NCBI GenBank assembly: GCA_902775895.1
Contig: CACYNO010000001.1
Span: 372,001-436,000 of the forward strand
Direction of reading: 5' to 3'
Source: an uncultured Lachnospiraceae bacterium
GTDB lineage: Bacteria; Bacillota; Clostridia; Lachnospirales; Lachnospiraceae
Length of the DNA: 64,000 bases
Within the stretch, counting starts at the first letter, position 1. Every line of letters begins with the position of its first letter. Shown one piece after another: positions 34,954 through 45,127 of the stretch. Under the pieces are notes generated by a model, which worked only from the letters and a program-made list of their open reading frames with translations, was not told where the DNA came from and did no database searches. Position numbers and translations under genes: made by a program.

Positions 34954-35574
34954 ATGACTGTGACTGAGATAAAAGAAATCTCCGCAAAAAAGGTTCTGAT
35001 AATTACAGACGAAGAATATGATCTCCCTTTATCATCATATGACGTTAAAAAATATAAAATCTTACCCGGTTCGGAGATAGACAGTGACCTGTTAGAGGAG
35101 ATAAAAGAAAAAGTTATATATCCTGTTGCTTTAAACAAAGCTTTGTATCTTATCAGAGCAAAAGAGTATACAAAGCACGAGATGGAACAAAAACTTGTCC
35201 AAAGCCATTATCCTGAAGATATTATAAGTTCCGTTTTAAACGAACTTGAAAAAAACAGATTTATCGATGATGAAAGATACGTTGAGAATTATATATCATG
35301 TCACTGTGCTATTAAATCCGTTCAGGCCGTTAAAATTACACTTATGACCAAAGGTATTGAAAAAGACACTATCGAAGAGGCGATTGATCATTACCAAGAA
35401 GAAAATCCTGATCAGGAGATGATCCTTTGTAAACAGTTGTTAGAAAAAAAATATTCATCCGGTACAGACGAACCTGATTTTAATACCGTGAACAAAGCAA
35501 AAATGTTTCTTGTAAGAAAGGGGTTTTCTTATTCTGTGGCTGATTCGGCCGTAAAAGAATTCTTTGACATATAA
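34954..35574 (+). CDS. recX: RecX regulatory protein
   Basis: 206 residues of three-helix repeats: KALYLIRAKEYTKHEMEQKL (about 64-83), the middle repeat with NRFIDDERYVENYISC, and a final repeat ending in RKGFSYSVADSAVKEFF. RecX binds the RecA filament and limits its activity. It lies 1.4 kb after recA, separated by the CHAP-domain gene and a terminator, so it is not co-transcribed with recA. AAGAAAGG precedes the ATG. The N-terminal region of about 60 residues is long for the family but common in Firmicutes. Confidence 0.88.
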   Translation: MTVTEIKEISAKKVLIITDEEYDLPLSSYDVKKYKILPGSEIDSDLLEEIKEKVIYPVALNKALYLIRAKEYTKHEMEQKLVQSHYPEDIISSVLNELEKNRFIDDERYVENYISCHCAIKSVQAVKITLMTKGIEKDTIEEAIDHYQEENPDQEMILCKQLLEKKYSSGTDEPDFNTVNKAKMFLVRKGFSYSVADSAVKEFFDI

Positions 35575-35599
35575 GCCGTATAAGTGTTAGTATATTAAT

Positions 35600-35621
35600 G
35601 TTGTATATTTATTTATACAAC
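35600..35621 (+). promoter_or_regulatory. Perfect hairpin in the rny leader
   Basis: GTTGTATA (35600-35607) pairs exactly with TATACAAC (35614-35621) around a six-base loop, 35 bp before the GTG. There is no T-run directly after it, so it is not a terminator; it could be a protein-binding site, or an RNA processing or stability element. Confidence 0.45.
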
Positions 35622-35655
35622 TCGCACAATGAAAACTGAATAAGGAGGTGCTTTC

Positions 35656-37203
35656 GTGATAACAACTTTAATCTCCAGTTTTGTTACCGGAGGAGTTGTG
35701 GCGCTGATCACCTGGTTTATTTCATTAAAAACGATTGAAGGTTCCAACAAAAAAACAATCGGAACAGCTGAAGAGCGTGCTAAAGAGATCGTTGAGAACG
35801 CTCAGTTAAAAGCAGACACTATTTATAAAGAGGCGGAGATCTCAGCAAAAGAGTCTGCTCTTCAATTAAAGAAAGATATGGAAAATGAAGTAAAGGAACA
35901 GCGTAACGAGGTACAACAGTATGAAAAGCGTGTGATCGCCAAAGAAGAGGCTATAGATAAAAAATTCGATGCCATAGAAGAGCGTACGACGGAGCTTGCC
36001 AAAAAGGAAGAACAGCTTGCCCTCGAAGAGGACAGGATCGAAGAGATCAAGCAAAGTCAGCTGAAGGCTTTAGAGGATATATCAGGTTTATCCTCACAGG
36101 AAGCCAGAGACTTACTTCTCAAAAATGTAGAGGAAGAAGTAAAAGAAGATTCAGCACGAATGATAAGGACCATTGAGTCCGAAGCACGCGAAGAAGCCGA
36201 TAGAAAAGCCAGAGACATAATCGTAAGAGCCATATCACGTTGTGATGTGGATCAGATCTCTGAAGCTACGGTATCTGTTGTCGAACTCCCCGGAGATGAT
36301 ATGAAGGGAAGGATAATCGGTAGAGAAGGACGAAATATCCGTACATTTGAGACATTGACAGGTGTTGAGCTTATTGTAGACGACACACCGGAAGCAGTAG
36401 TTTTATCATGCTTCAATCCGATCAGACGCCAGATTGCAAAGATGGCTCTTGAGAAGCTTATCGTAGACGGACGTATACATCCTGCCAGGATAGAAGAGAT
36501 GGTACAAAAGTCAACAAATGAGGTTGAAGCAACCATTAAGCAAAAAGGTGAGGAAGCTGTTATGGATGTAGGTCTTCATGGCATACATCCTGAGATAGTT
36601 AAGCTTTTGGGCCGTATGCATTATCGGACCAGTTACGGTCAGAATGTCTTAAAACACTCAATAGAGGTTGCACTTCTTACAGGTCTTCTTGCAGCCGAGG
36701 TCGGTGAGGATGAAAAACTTGCAAAAAGGGCAGGTCTTCTCCATGACATAGGAAAGGCAGTAGATTTTGAGATGGAAGGTACGCATGTACAGATCGGTTC
36801 TGAGATCTGCCGCAAATATAAGGAATCCGGCGTTGTCGTTAATGCTGTAGAATCACATCACGGTGACGTGGAAGCGGATAATCTTATATCTGTCCTGGTT
36901 CAGTGTGCCGATGCTATTTCGGCCGCCAGACCGGGTGCAAGACGCGAGGACATGGAGGTCTACATAAATCGTCTTAAGAGACTTGAAGAGATCGCTGATG
37001 CCCATAAAGGCGTTGAGAAATCATTTGCCATCCAGGCAGGTCGCGAGATCAGGGTAATGGTTGTGCCTGAAGAAGTATCCGATGCGGATATGGTGATCAT
37101 GGCAAGAAAGATTTCTAAGCAGATAGAAGATGAACTGCAGTATCCGGGACAGATAAAAGTTAATATTGTCCGGGAATCAAGAGCAGTTGAATACGCAAAA
37201 TGA
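35656..37203 (+). CDS. rny: Ribonuclease Y
   Basis: 515 residues: N-terminal membrane helix (about 3-20), a long coiled coil (about 30-180), KH domain with [21 protein letters not shown] (about 215-235), and an HD domain with [24 protein letters not shown] and ESHHGD (about 333-425). It is the membrane endonuclease that starts mRNA decay in Firmicutes. GTG start eight bases after AAGGAGG. Confidence 0.97.
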   Translation: MITTLISSFVTGGVVALITWFISLKTIEGSNKKTIGTAEERAKEIVENAQLKADTIYKEAEISAKESALQLKKDMENEVKEQRNEVQQYEKRVIAKEEAIDKKFDAIEERTTELAKKEEQLALEEDRIEEIKQSQLKALEDISGLSSQEARDLLLKNVEEEVKEDSARMIRTIESEAREEADRKARDIIVRAISRCDVDQISEATVSVVELPGDDMKGRIIGREGRNIRTFETLTGVELIVDDTPEAVVLSCFNPIRRQIAKMALEKLIVDGRIHPARIEEMVQKSTNEVEATIKQKGEEAVMDVGLHGIHPEIVKLLGRMHYRTSYGQNVLKHSIEVALLTGLLAAEVGEDEKLAKRAGLLHDIGKAVDFEMEGTHVQIGSEICRKYKESGVVVNAVESHHGDVEADNLISVLVQCADAISAARPGARREDMEVYINRLKRLEEIADAHKGVEKSFAIQAGREIRVMVVPEEVSDADMVIMARKISKQIEDELQYPGQIKVNIVRESRAVEYAK

Positions 37204-37208
37204 TCCTT

Positions 37209-37238
37209 AAAGACAGACTTTTGTCTGTCTTTTTTTTA
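37209..37238 (+). terminator. Terminator after rny
   Basis: AAAGACAGAC (37209-37218) pairs with GTCTGTCTTT (37223-37232) and runs into TTTTTTT. Confidence 0.9.
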
Positions 37239-37249
37239 TTGCCATCTTA

Positions 37250-37278
37250 TTGATTTTGATAAATTCAAAGTGTATTAT
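37250..37278 (+). promoter_or_regulatory. Promoter for the aminotransferase/proC unit
   Basis: TTGATT (37250-37255), a 17-bp spacer, TATTAT (37273-37278), roughly 50 bases before the aminotransferase ATG. Confidence 0.6.
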
Positions 37279-37329
37279 ATATGGAAATGTGTATATACTA
37301 AGTGAAATTATGGTAAAAGGAGTCACATC

Positions 37330-38607
37330 ATGCAATTTACGGATTTATCATCTGACGAGTTGAAAGAATTACTTCAGAAGTTGGAATCTCAGTATAACGA
37401 AATAAAAGCGCAAAATCTTCAGCTTAATATGGCAAGAGGTAAGCCTGCCCCTGCACAGTTAAAGGTTTCTTTCCCCCTGCTTGATTCTCTGGGTTCATCA
37501 AGCAATCTTATTTCCGAAGACGGAACGGATTGTACAAATTACGGTAATATCGACGGCATTATTGAAGCAAGACGTCTTATGGCAGACATGATGGGTACCG
37601 ACATAGAAAATGTTATCGTTATGGGAAACTCCAGTCTGAATATCATGTTTGACCAGGTGTCCAGAGGGTTTACTCACGGATATCTGGGATGCAGGCCATG
37701 GCATGAACTTGATAAGGTCAGGTTTTTATGTCCTGTTCCGGGATACGACAGACACTTTATGGTAACTGAGCACTTCGGTGTTGAGATGATAAACATTCCG
37801 ATGACTACTGATGGACCTGACATGGATATGGTTGAAAAGTATGTATCGGAAGACGAGTCTGTTAAAGGTATATGGTGTGTTCCGAAATACTCCAATCCTA
37901 CGGGTTATGTGTATTCAGATGAGACACTGCGCCGTCTCGCGTCACTTAAGCCAAAAGCAAAGGACTTCAGGATCTTTTATGATAATGCTTATTGCGTTCA
38001 TGACCTTTATGATGACTGTCCCGATATCCCGGATATCATTTCTTTATGCAAAGAGTGCGGAAATCCTGATATAGTCTTTGAATTTTCTTCGACCTCTAAG
38101 ATCAGCTTTCCCGGAGGCGGTATAGCGGCTGTTGCGGCATCTCAGGATAATCTGAAAGATATTAAAGGTCATTTAAAGTTCCAGACTATAGGTCATGATA
38201 AAATAAATCAGCTCCGTCACGTACAGTTCTTTAAAAATGCAGATGGTATAAAAGAGCACATGAAAAAACATGCCGATCACATCCGTCCTAAATTTGAAAA
38301 AGTGATCGAGATATTATCTTCCGAACTTGAAGGACTGGGGATAGGAGAGTGGACGGATCCGAAGGGCGGTTATTTTATATCATTTAACTCCGCTCTTCAT
38401 TGTGCTGACAGGATATACGAGCTCTGTAAAGAGGCAGGTGTTACACTTACTAATGTGGGAGCGACATACCCTTACGGAAAGGATCCGGAAAACGCCAACT
38501 TAAGGATTGCACCCACATTCCCGACGATTGAAGAATTGGAAAAAGCAACCGGACTTTTTGCTTTAGCCGTAAAGATTGCGTCAGTTGAGACTCTTTTAAA
38601 TAAATGA
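37330..38607 (+). CDS. PLP-dependent aminotransferase (fold type I, AspT-like)
   Basis: 425 residues. N-terminal NLQLNMARGKPAPAQ and DGTDCTNYGNIDGI, substrate-region VPKYSNPTGYVYSD and the PLP lysine in SSTSKISFPGGGIAA (about residue 255). This layout belongs to the aminotransferase subgroup (Pfam PF12897) that includes the Corynebacterium aspartate aminotransferase AspT; older labels call it alanine-glyoxylate or MocR-like aminotransferase, but there is no helix-turn-helix. Aspartate or a related amino acid is the likely donor. proC follows 19 bp downstream, pointing to amino-acid synthesis. Confidence 0.85.
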   Translation: MQFTDLSSDELKELLQKLESQYNEIKAQNLQLNMARGKPAPAQLKVSFPLLDSLGSSSNLISEDGTDCTNYGNIDGIIEARRLMADMMGTDIENVIVMGNSSLNIMFDQVSRGFTHGYLGCRPWHELDKVRFLCPVPGYDRHFMVTEHFGVEMINIPMTTDGPDMDMVEKYVSEDESVKGIWCVPKYSNPTGYVYSDETLRRLASLKPKAKDFRIFYDNAYCVHDLYDDCPDIPDIISLCKECGNPDIVFEFSSTSKISFPGGGIAAVAASQDNLKDIKGHLKFQTIGHDKINQLRHVQFFKNADGIKEHMKKHADHIRPKFEKVIEILSSELEGLGIGEWTDPKGGYFISFNSALHCADRIYELCKEAGVTLTNVGATYPYGKDPENANLRIAPTFPTIEELEKATGLFALAVKIASVETLLNK

Positions 38608-38626
38608 TCATTAAGGAGAAATAAAA

Positions 38627-39421
38627 ATGGATAAGATCGGTTTTATAGGCATGGGGAACATGGGAAGTGCAATGCTTAAAGGTGCGCTTACTTGTTTTTC
38701 TGCAAGCGATATGTGTTTTTATGATATAAATGCGGAGAAATGTGATGCCATTACAAGAGAGACACATGTAATCTCCGTGGGAAGCATACAGGAATGTGTA
38801 AAAGAATGTAAATACATAATCCTTGCCATCAAACCCCAGGCATACGAAGAGGCCACTCAGAAGATAAAGGAAGTCCTTACAAGTGATCACGTTGTTATTT
38901 CACTGGCTCCAACGATCTCGATAAGCGATCTGACCAGGATGCTTGATATAAATGCAAGGATCGTAAGGGCAATGCCAAATACGCCTGCCCTTATAGGAGA
39001 AGGAATGACGGGGCTCTGTGCTAAAGATAATACATTTACCGAAGAAGAACTCTTGACCGTTGAGAAGTTCTTTTCTTCCTTCGGAAAATGCAAATTTGTA
39101 TCAGAAACCGTCATGAGTGCCGTTGTTTGCGCCAGCGGTTCTTCTCCTGCATATGTATATATCTTTATCGAAGCTCTTGCCGATTCCTGTGTGAAATACG
39201 GCATGTCCAGGGAAGATGCATACGAATTTGCTGCACAGGCTGTATACGGGTCTGCTAAGATGGTTGTTGAATCAAAAGAAGTCCCGGCCTCCCTCAAAGA
39301 TAAAGTTTGCTCTCCGGGTGGCACAACTATTAGAGCCGTTGAGGCGTTAGAAGAGCACGGGTTCAGGAACGCTATCTTTAAGGCTACAGAAGCATGTTTT
39401 GATAAATGTGAGGGGAATTAA
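38627..39421 (+). CDS. proC: Pyrroline-5-carboxylate reductase
   Basis: 264 residues. N-terminal Rossmann motif IGFIGMGNMGSAMLKG, the VRAMPNTPALIGEGMTG segment (about 108-125) and the C-terminal family signature SPGGTTIRAVEALEEHGFR. Reduces pyrroline-5-carboxylate to proline with NAD(P)H. AAGGAG precedes the ATG. A terminator follows at 39441-39475. Confidence 0.97.
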   Translation: MDKIGFIGMGNMGSAMLKGALTCFSASDMCFYDINAEKCDAITRETHVISVGSIQECVKECKYIILAIKPQAYEEATQKIKEVLTSDHVVISLAPTISISDLTRMLDINARIVRAMPNTPALIGEGMTGLCAKDNTFTEEELLTVEKFFSSFGKCKFVSETVMSAVVCASGSSPAYVYIFIEALADSCVKYGMSREDAYEFAAQAVYGSAKMVVESKEVPASLKDKVCSPGGTTIRAVEALEEHGFRNAIFKATEACFDKCEGN

Positions 39422-39433
39422 ACCATATTAAAA

Positions 39434-39480
39434 AACATTAAGCGGTTGCTGAACTTGTTAAAGCATCGCTTTTTTAATGT
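39434..39480 (+). terminator. Terminator after proC
   Basis: AGCGGTTGCT (39441-39450) pairs imperfectly with AAGCATCGCT (39461-39470), followed by TTTTTT; an outer ACATTAA/TTAATGT pairing extends the stem. Confidence 0.65.
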
Positions 39481-39490
39481 GAAACTGCAA

Positions 39491-39754
39491 TTCTGTCTTT
39501 GACCGACGATGTTCAGTGACCTGTTTACATTTTCAAACATTAGAAAACGGTTCAAAAAATTAAGACCGGCTAAATCGTTTACGAACAAAAAGCATAGCTG
39601 CTTAGCATATTCATGTAAAGAAAATCTATAACGCAGCATTTATGCTTTTTGTTCGTGTTCAAACGATTTTGTCGGTCTTTAAATTTTTTAGAACCGGATT
39701 CTACAGTTTGAAAATGTAAATCACGGGAGCTGATATAAGTCGGCAAAGACAGAA
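39491..39754. repeat. Long imperfect inverted repeat in a gene-free gap
   Basis: The region 39422-39776 (355 bp) holds no gene. From 39491 to 39754 its two halves are near reverse complements over about 115 bases each. Matching blocks include TTCTGTCTTTG (39491) with CAAAGACAGAA (ending 39754); TTTACATTTTCAAAC (39524) with GTTTGAAAATGTAAA (39706-39720); AAGACCG with CGGTCTT; AAATCGTTT with AAACGATTT; and CGAACAAAAAGCAT with ATGCTTTTTGTTCG. The loop is about 30 bases around 39620. It lies between convergent proC and the DAHP synthase gene. It may be a MITE-like insertion or a structured RNA; no transposase or clear target duplication was seen. Confidence 0.8.
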
Positions 39755-39776
39755 AAACAATATATAACCTAAATAA

Positions 39777-40805
39777 TTATATAAGTTCAGCCATCTCAAG
39801 TAATAATCTTTCTGTGTCATCCCATCCCAGGCAAGGATCGGTGATCGACTGTCCGTAAACACCGTTACCTACTTTCTGGCAACCCGGTTCGATATAACTT
39901 TCAATCATAAATCCTTTTACGATCTCCTTTATATCATCAGAACCGCGTCTGCTGTGCAGAGCTTCCTTTACGATCCTTATCTGTTCTTTGAACTGTTTAC
40001 CGGAATTGCTGTGATTCGAATCAATGATCACGGCAGGGTTTGCAAGTTCTCTGTCCATATACATCTTGTAAAGACGGATAAGATCTTCGTAATGATAATT
40101 AGGTATGTTCTGACCGTGCTTATTAACGGCACCTCTTATTATGGTATGAGTAAGAGGATTGCCGGGAGTCTTTACTTCCCAGTTCCTGTACATAAATGAC
40201 TGTGCGGACTGGGCGGCTACTACAGAGTTAAGCATAACACTGAAGTCTCCGCTGGTGGGATTCTTCATACCCACAGGCACGTCGAAACCGCTGGCGACCA
40301 ATCTGTGCTGCTGGTTCTCAACAGAGCGTGCGCCGACCGCTATATAACTTAATACATCATCAAGATACCAGGCGTTTTCAGGATAGAGCATCTCGTCTGC
40401 AGTCATGAAGCCTGTATTTTCCATAACATGAAGATGCATGTTCCTGATGGCGATAAGACCGGAAAGCAGATCAGATGCTTTTTCGGGATCCGGCTGATGA
40501 AGCATTCCCTTATAACCTGTTCCCGTAGTCCTCGGTTTATTAGTATAAACACGGGGAATAAGCAGAAGCTTCTCATATACCTTGTCCTGAACTTTTCTCA
40601 GACGCTGTGTATAATCCAGTACAGCATCTTCATTATCTGCAGAACACGGACCTATAATAACCAGTACCTTGTCTGATTCGCCTGTGATGATCTCTTTTAC
40701 TTCTTCATCAAAAGCTTCTTTTTTTTCTTTGAAACCCTCCGGTACGGGGTACTGATCTTTGATCTCACCCGGATCCGGAATCTGTTTGATCAATTCAAAA
40801 CTCAT
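39777..40805 (-). CDS. aroF: DAHP synthase (3-deoxy-7-phosphoheptulonate synthase, class I)
   Basis: 342 residues of the AroFGH type: VLVIIGPCSADNEDAV (about 47), PRVYTNKPRTTGTGYKGM, GARSVENQQHRLVASG, VGMKNPTSGD, IDSNHSNSGK and the GFMIESYIEPGCQ segment. Joins PEP and erythrose 4-phosphate, the first shikimate step. Which aromatic amino acid inhibits it cannot be told, so the letter F is nominal. Steps 3, 4 and 5 are encoded 15 kb away in the same window. AGAAGGTAAT precedes the ATG. Confidence 0.94.
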   Translation of the reverse strand: MSFELIKQIPDPGEIKDQYPVPEGFKEKKEAFDEEVKEIITGESDKVLVIIGPCSADNEDAVLDYTQRLRKVQDKVYEKLLLIPRVYTNKPRTTGTGYKGMLHQPDPEKASDLLSGLIAIRNMHLHVMENTGFMTADEMLYPENAWYLDDVLSYIAVGARSVENQQHRLVASGFDVPVGMKNPTSGDFSVMLNSVVAAQSAQSFMYRNWEVKTPGNPLTHTIIRGAVNKHGQNIPNYHYEDLIRLYKMYMDRELANPAVIIDSNHSNSGKQFKEQIRIVKEALHSRRGSDDIKEIVKGFMIESYIEPGCQKVGNGVYGQSITDPCLGWDDTERLLLEMAELI

Positions 40806-40852
40806 AATATTACCTTCTTTCTATATCCATAATTTTATCAGGATACTTTTCG

Positions 40853-40881
40853 ATTATATATTAATGTCATCTTATTGACAA
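40853..40881 (-). promoter_or_regulatory. Promoter for the DAHP synthase gene
   Basis: Minus-strand TTGTCA (40881-40876), a 17-bp spacer and a perfect TATAAT (40858-40853). The -35 is almost the same bases as the -35 of the divergent prp promoter. Confidence 0.8.
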
Positions 40882-40903
40882 GAAATATTAAAAAAGATAA
40901 CAT
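40875..40903 (+). promoter_or_regulatory. Promoter for prp-obgE, overlapping the divergent -35
   Basis: Consensus TTGACA (40875-40880), a 17-bp spacer, TAACAT (40898-40903). The predicted start, about 40910, lies after ATG 40907 and before ATG 40928, supporting the later start for prp. Confidence 0.7.
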
Positions 40904-40927
40904 AACATGAATACAGGAATTTCAAAA

Positions 40928-41257
40928 ATGACAGAGATTATTTTTTTTAAGAACGACAAAGATCAAATTAAAAAGTTTGAAGTCAGGGGGCACGCTGATC
41001 TTGACATAAAAGGAAAAGATGTGCTTTGTGCTGCCGTTTCAACCCTTGCGTCCCATACTATAGGTGCTATTCAGGAATTTACTAATGAACCGTGTCTGAA
41101 CACCATAGATGAGGAAAACGCCAAGGTTATTTTTTCGTTGTCTGAAGATGAGCCATGTGAGATTGCAAGTGCTTTTCTTAATGCTTTTGCGTCATCATCG
41201 GAAGAACTGGCATATGTGTATCCTGAAAACATCAGAGTAGAATACAAGGAAATTTAA
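40928..41257 (+). CDS. prp: Ribosomal-processing cysteine protease Prp
   Basis: 109 residues. MTEIIFFKNDKDQIKKFEVRG, then GHAD with the catalytic histidine (about 23) and DVLCAAVSTLASHT with the catalytic cysteine (about 34). In Firmicutes Prp removes the N-terminal extension of ribosomal protein bL27 and normally lies between rplU and rpmA. Here neither L21 nor L27 is present and Prp is directly before obgE, 6 bp apart. ATG 40928, behind AGGA, is preferred over 40907 on family length and promoter position. Confidence 0.88.
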   Translation: MTEIIFFKNDKDQIKKFEVRGHADLDIKGKDVLCAAVSTLASHTIGAIQEFTNEPCLNTIDEENAKVIFSLSEDEPCEIASAFLNAFASSSEELAYVYPENIRVEYKEI

Positions 41258-42562
<1,305 letters not shown>

Positions 42563-42574
42563 ACAGAGGTAATT

Positions 42575-42868
42575 ATGACAAGTAAAGAAAGAGCCTATCT
42601 GATAAAAGAGGGCAGTAAACTAAATCCGATATTTCAGTTCGGAAAATCGGGTATTAACCCGCAGCTTACAAGTGCCATTAAGGATGCACTTGATGCCCGT
42701 GAGCTTATAAAAGTTGCAGTTTTAAAAAACTGTGATGATGACGTAAGAGAGATCGCGGATATTGTTTCCGAAAGAACGGGATCACAGGTTGTTAATGTTA
42801 TAGGGAAAAAGATCGTGCTTTATAAGCCCGACAAAGATCCGGAAAAAAGAAAATTTGACGTGGAGTAA
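42575..42868 (+). CDS. yhbY: YhbY/CRM-domain RNA-binding protein
   Basis: 97 residues, a single CRM domain: LIKEGSKLNPIFQFGKSG with the GxxG-like loop, VAVLKNCDDD and a final strand VIGKKIVLYKP. Associates with pre-50S ribosomal particles in other bacteria. AGAGGTAATT precedes the ATG; nadD begins 6 bp later. Confidence 0.92.
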   Translation: MTSKERAYLIKEGSKLNPIFQFGKSGINPQLTSAIKDALDARELIKVAVLKNCDDDVREIADIVSERTGSQVVNVIGKKIVLYKPDKDPEKRKFDVE

Positions 42869-42874
42869 CATATC

Positions 42875-43483
42875 ATGAAATCTTCTCGTATCGGTGTTCT
42901 GGGCGGGTCGTTTAATCCGATCCATCTCGGACATATTGAACTTGCAAAAAAAGCACATGAACAGTTCAATCTGCCCCTGGTACTGCTTATGCCTACATCA
43001 AAGTCTTATTATAAAGATTCGTCCGCGTATGCAGATTCTTACCATAGATTAAAAATGGCTGAGCTTGCTGCAAAAGAATGTGCCCCCGGGTATCTTGAGG
43101 CGTCTTCTCTTGATCTTGACAGGGGAGGTTATACATATACCTGCGATACGATAAATGAATTAAGTAAGGATCATAAAGAGATATTTTTTATAGTCGGCAG
43201 TGATTCTCTTTTGTATATCGACAAATGGAAGGATTCTGAAGATTTTTTAAAAAAATGTATCATACTATACGGTAAAAGAGAGGGTGCTACTACCGGTGAA
43301 ACTGACAGAAAAGCTAAATATTTAAGAGATATATTTCACGCTGATGTCCGGGAACTGAATATCAAGGATCATCCTATCAGCTCCTCGGACATAAGAGAAA
43401 TGATCCGAAATAAAAAAAGTATTTCGGGCCTGGTTCCCAAAAGTGTAGAGGAATACATAATAAGGAATAATTTGTACAGATAG
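42875..43483 (+). CDS. nadD: Nicotinate-mononucleotide adenylyltransferase
   Basis: 202 residues. GVLGGSFNPIHLGHIELAK holds the nucleotidyl-transferase (H/T)xGH motif (HLGH), and ISSSDIREMI is the C-terminal phosphate-binding ISSTxIR-like motif. Transfers AMP to nicotinate mononucleotide to make the precursor of NAD. Coupled with yqeK as in B. subtilis. Confidence 0.95.
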   Translation: MKSSRIGVLGGSFNPIHLGHIELAKKAHEQFNLPLVLLMPTSKSYYKDSSAYADSYHRLKMAELAAKECAPGYLEASSLDLDRGGYTYTCDTINELSKDHKEIFFIVGSDSLLYIDKWKDSEDFLKKCIILYGKREGATTGETDRKAKYLRDIFHADVRELNIKDHPISSSDIREMIRNKKSISGLVPKSVEEYIIRNNLYR

Positions 43484-43499
43484 TTATCGGAGATTATTT

Positions 43500-44096
43500 A
43501 TGGATTACGAACAGATTCAGAATATTACAAAAAAAGTCGAAGAGGTTCTCAGTGAAAATCCCAAAAGATTCCGCCATTCCCTGGGCGTTGCTGATACGGC
43601 AATGTGTCTTGCGGCCTGCCACGGCGCGGATATGCTGAAAGCGTATACCGCCGGCATATTGCATGATAATGCAAAGTATATCGACTACGATAAACAGATA
43701 AAGATGTGCGATGATCTGGGTATGGGTATCACACGTATCGAACGCGACAATCCTTACCTTTTGCACGCTAAAGTCGGGGCATATCTTGCAGGTGAAAAAT
43801 TCGGTATTAACGATCTTTCGATCACGGAAGCCATAAAATGGCATACAACCGGAAAACCCGCAATGAACAAGATAGAAATGATAATATTCATAGCTGATTA
43901 TATTGAGCCAATGCGTCATACAGCAAAAAATCTTGAAGATATCAGGAAGACAGCTTTTATAAGTCTTGAAGAAACCGTTTTTAAGATCCTTGGCGATACC
44001 CTTGATCTGTTAAAAGCGAAAGGACGAACTATTGATCTGATGACTAAAGAAGCATACGAATATTACAAAGATAAATTATCCGGAAAGGACATTTGA
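43500..44096 (+). CDS. yqeK: YqeK-family HD-domain Ap4A hydrolase
   Basis: 198 residues. HD-domain metal ligands in RHSLGVADTAM, GILHDNAKYIDYD, and HTTGKPAMNKIEMIIFIADYIEP. The family hydrolyses diadenosine tetraphosphate symmetrically to ADP. CGGAG precedes the ATG. The order nadD-yqeK-rsfS is conserved in Firmicutes. Confidence 0.93.
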   Translation: MDYEQIQNITKKVEEVLSENPKRFRHSLGVADTAMCLAACHGADMLKAYTAGILHDNAKYIDYDKQIKMCDDLGMGITRIERDNPYLLHAKVGAYLAGEKFGINDLSITEAIKWHTTGKPAMNKIEMIIFIADYIEPMRHTAKNLEDIRKTAFISLEETVFKILGDTLDLLKAKGRTIDLMTKEAYEYYKDKLSGKDI

Positions 44097-44100
44097 TAAT

Positions 44101-44454
44101 ATGACAAATACAGACACCCCTGTTATCGATCTGATAAAGATCACGGAAAAAGCAATCTCCGAAAAAAAGGGAGAGGATATAAGGATACTGGACATACACG
44201 ACATATCTTCTTTTGCCGATTACTTTATCATTGCTGCCGGCAGCAATAAAAAGCAGATACAAACTATTGCAGACAATATCGAAGAGAAATTAAAAAAAAT
44301 CGGCACGGAGCCGAAAGGAATAGAGGGTTATCCGGAAGCCTCCTGGGTGCTTATGGACTACGGTGAATTCATAGTGCATATATTCTCAGCAGAAGAACGT
44401 CTCTTTTATGACCTTGAAAGGATATGGAAAGACGGGAAGGAAATAACCCTGTGA
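44101..44454 (+). CDS. rsfS: Ribosomal silencing factor RsfS
   Basis: 117 residues: AEKAISEKKGEDI-like helix, DIHDISSFADYFIIAAGSN (about 37-55) and the C-terminal EGYPEASWVLMDYGEFIVHIFSAEERLFYDLERIW region, diagnostic of RsfS/Iojap. It binds L14 and blocks subunit joining when nutrients are scarce. Ends only 6 bp from the convergent lexA, with no terminator visible between. Confidence 0.95.
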   Translation: MTNTDTPVIDLIKITEKAISEKKGEDIRILDIHDISSFADYFIIAAGSNKKQIQTIADNIEEKLKKIGTEPKGIEGYPEASWVLMDYGEFIVHIFSAEERLFYDLERIWKDGKEITL

Positions 44455-44460
44455 TCATTA

Positions 44461-45081
44461 TTATTTGATATCAAATCTGAACAGACCTATAACTTTGCCA
44501 AGGATCATGCAATCATCAACGATTATAGGTTCCATGAACATATTCTCGGGCTGAAGTCTGATATGACCGTCTTCTTTAAAAAATCTCTTTACTGTTGCGG
44601 AATCATCCACCAAGGCGACAACGATCTCGCCGTTTGATGCGGTGTTGGTCTGCTCGACGATAAGACGGTCACCGTCAAAGATACCCACATCCACCATACT
44701 GTCGCCTTTTACACGGAGAATAAAGGTCTTTTCATTGGGAAGATACTCCGTAGGGATAGGAAAATATCCGCTTGTGTTCTCTACTGCAAGAAGAGGAGTA
44801 CCGGCTGCAACGTCACCGATCTCCGGCACATATGACATTTCACGACGTACCTCGTTAAAATCCTCGTCTATGATCTCTATAGTACGGGATTTGGCGGGGT
44901 CTCTTTTTATATATCCGTTCTTTTCAAGCTTTTCCAGGTGTGAATGAACGGATGAGGTGGATTTAAGGTTAACAGCTGCGCAGATATCCCTTACTGAGGG
45001 AGGATATCCCTTATTTAATATCTGATCTTTGATATAATTGAGTATTTCCTGTTGTTTTGCGGAAATCTTACCGTATGACAT
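44461..45081 (-). CDS. lexA: SOS repressor LexA
   Basis: 206 residues. N-terminal winged helix (KISAKQQEILNYIKDQI, GYPPSVRDICAAVNL, SSVHSHLEKLEKNGYI), the autocleavage site AAGTPLLA (Ala-Gly, about 92), and the serine/lysine peptidase dyad in VKGDSMVDVGIFDGD (Ser) and IVVALVDDSATVKRF (Lys). Represses DNA-damage genes until RecA filaments stimulate cleavage. Start follows CAGGAGGTT. Two LexA boxes lie in the upstream divergent region, so it is likely self-regulated. Confidence 0.97.
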   Translation of the reverse strand: MSYGKISAKQQEILNYIKDQILNKGYPPSVRDICAAVNLKSTSSVHSHLEKLEKNGYIKRDPAKSRTIEIIDEDFNEVRREMSYVPEIGDVAAGTPLLAVENTSGYFPIPTEYLPNEKTFILRVKGDSMVDVGIFDGDRLIVEQTNTASNGEIVVALVDDSATVKRFFKEDGHIRLQPENMFMEPIIVDDCMILGKVIGLFRFDIK

Positions 45082-45127
45082 ATATAAACCTCCTGAACTG
45101 AAAGCAATCTTTATCTTCTAATCATGA

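Noticed and set aside
39422-39776. Retron-type msr-msd RNA as an explanation of the long inverted repeat
   Set aside because: No reverse transcriptase gene lies nearby, and the neighbours are ordinary biosynthetic genes.
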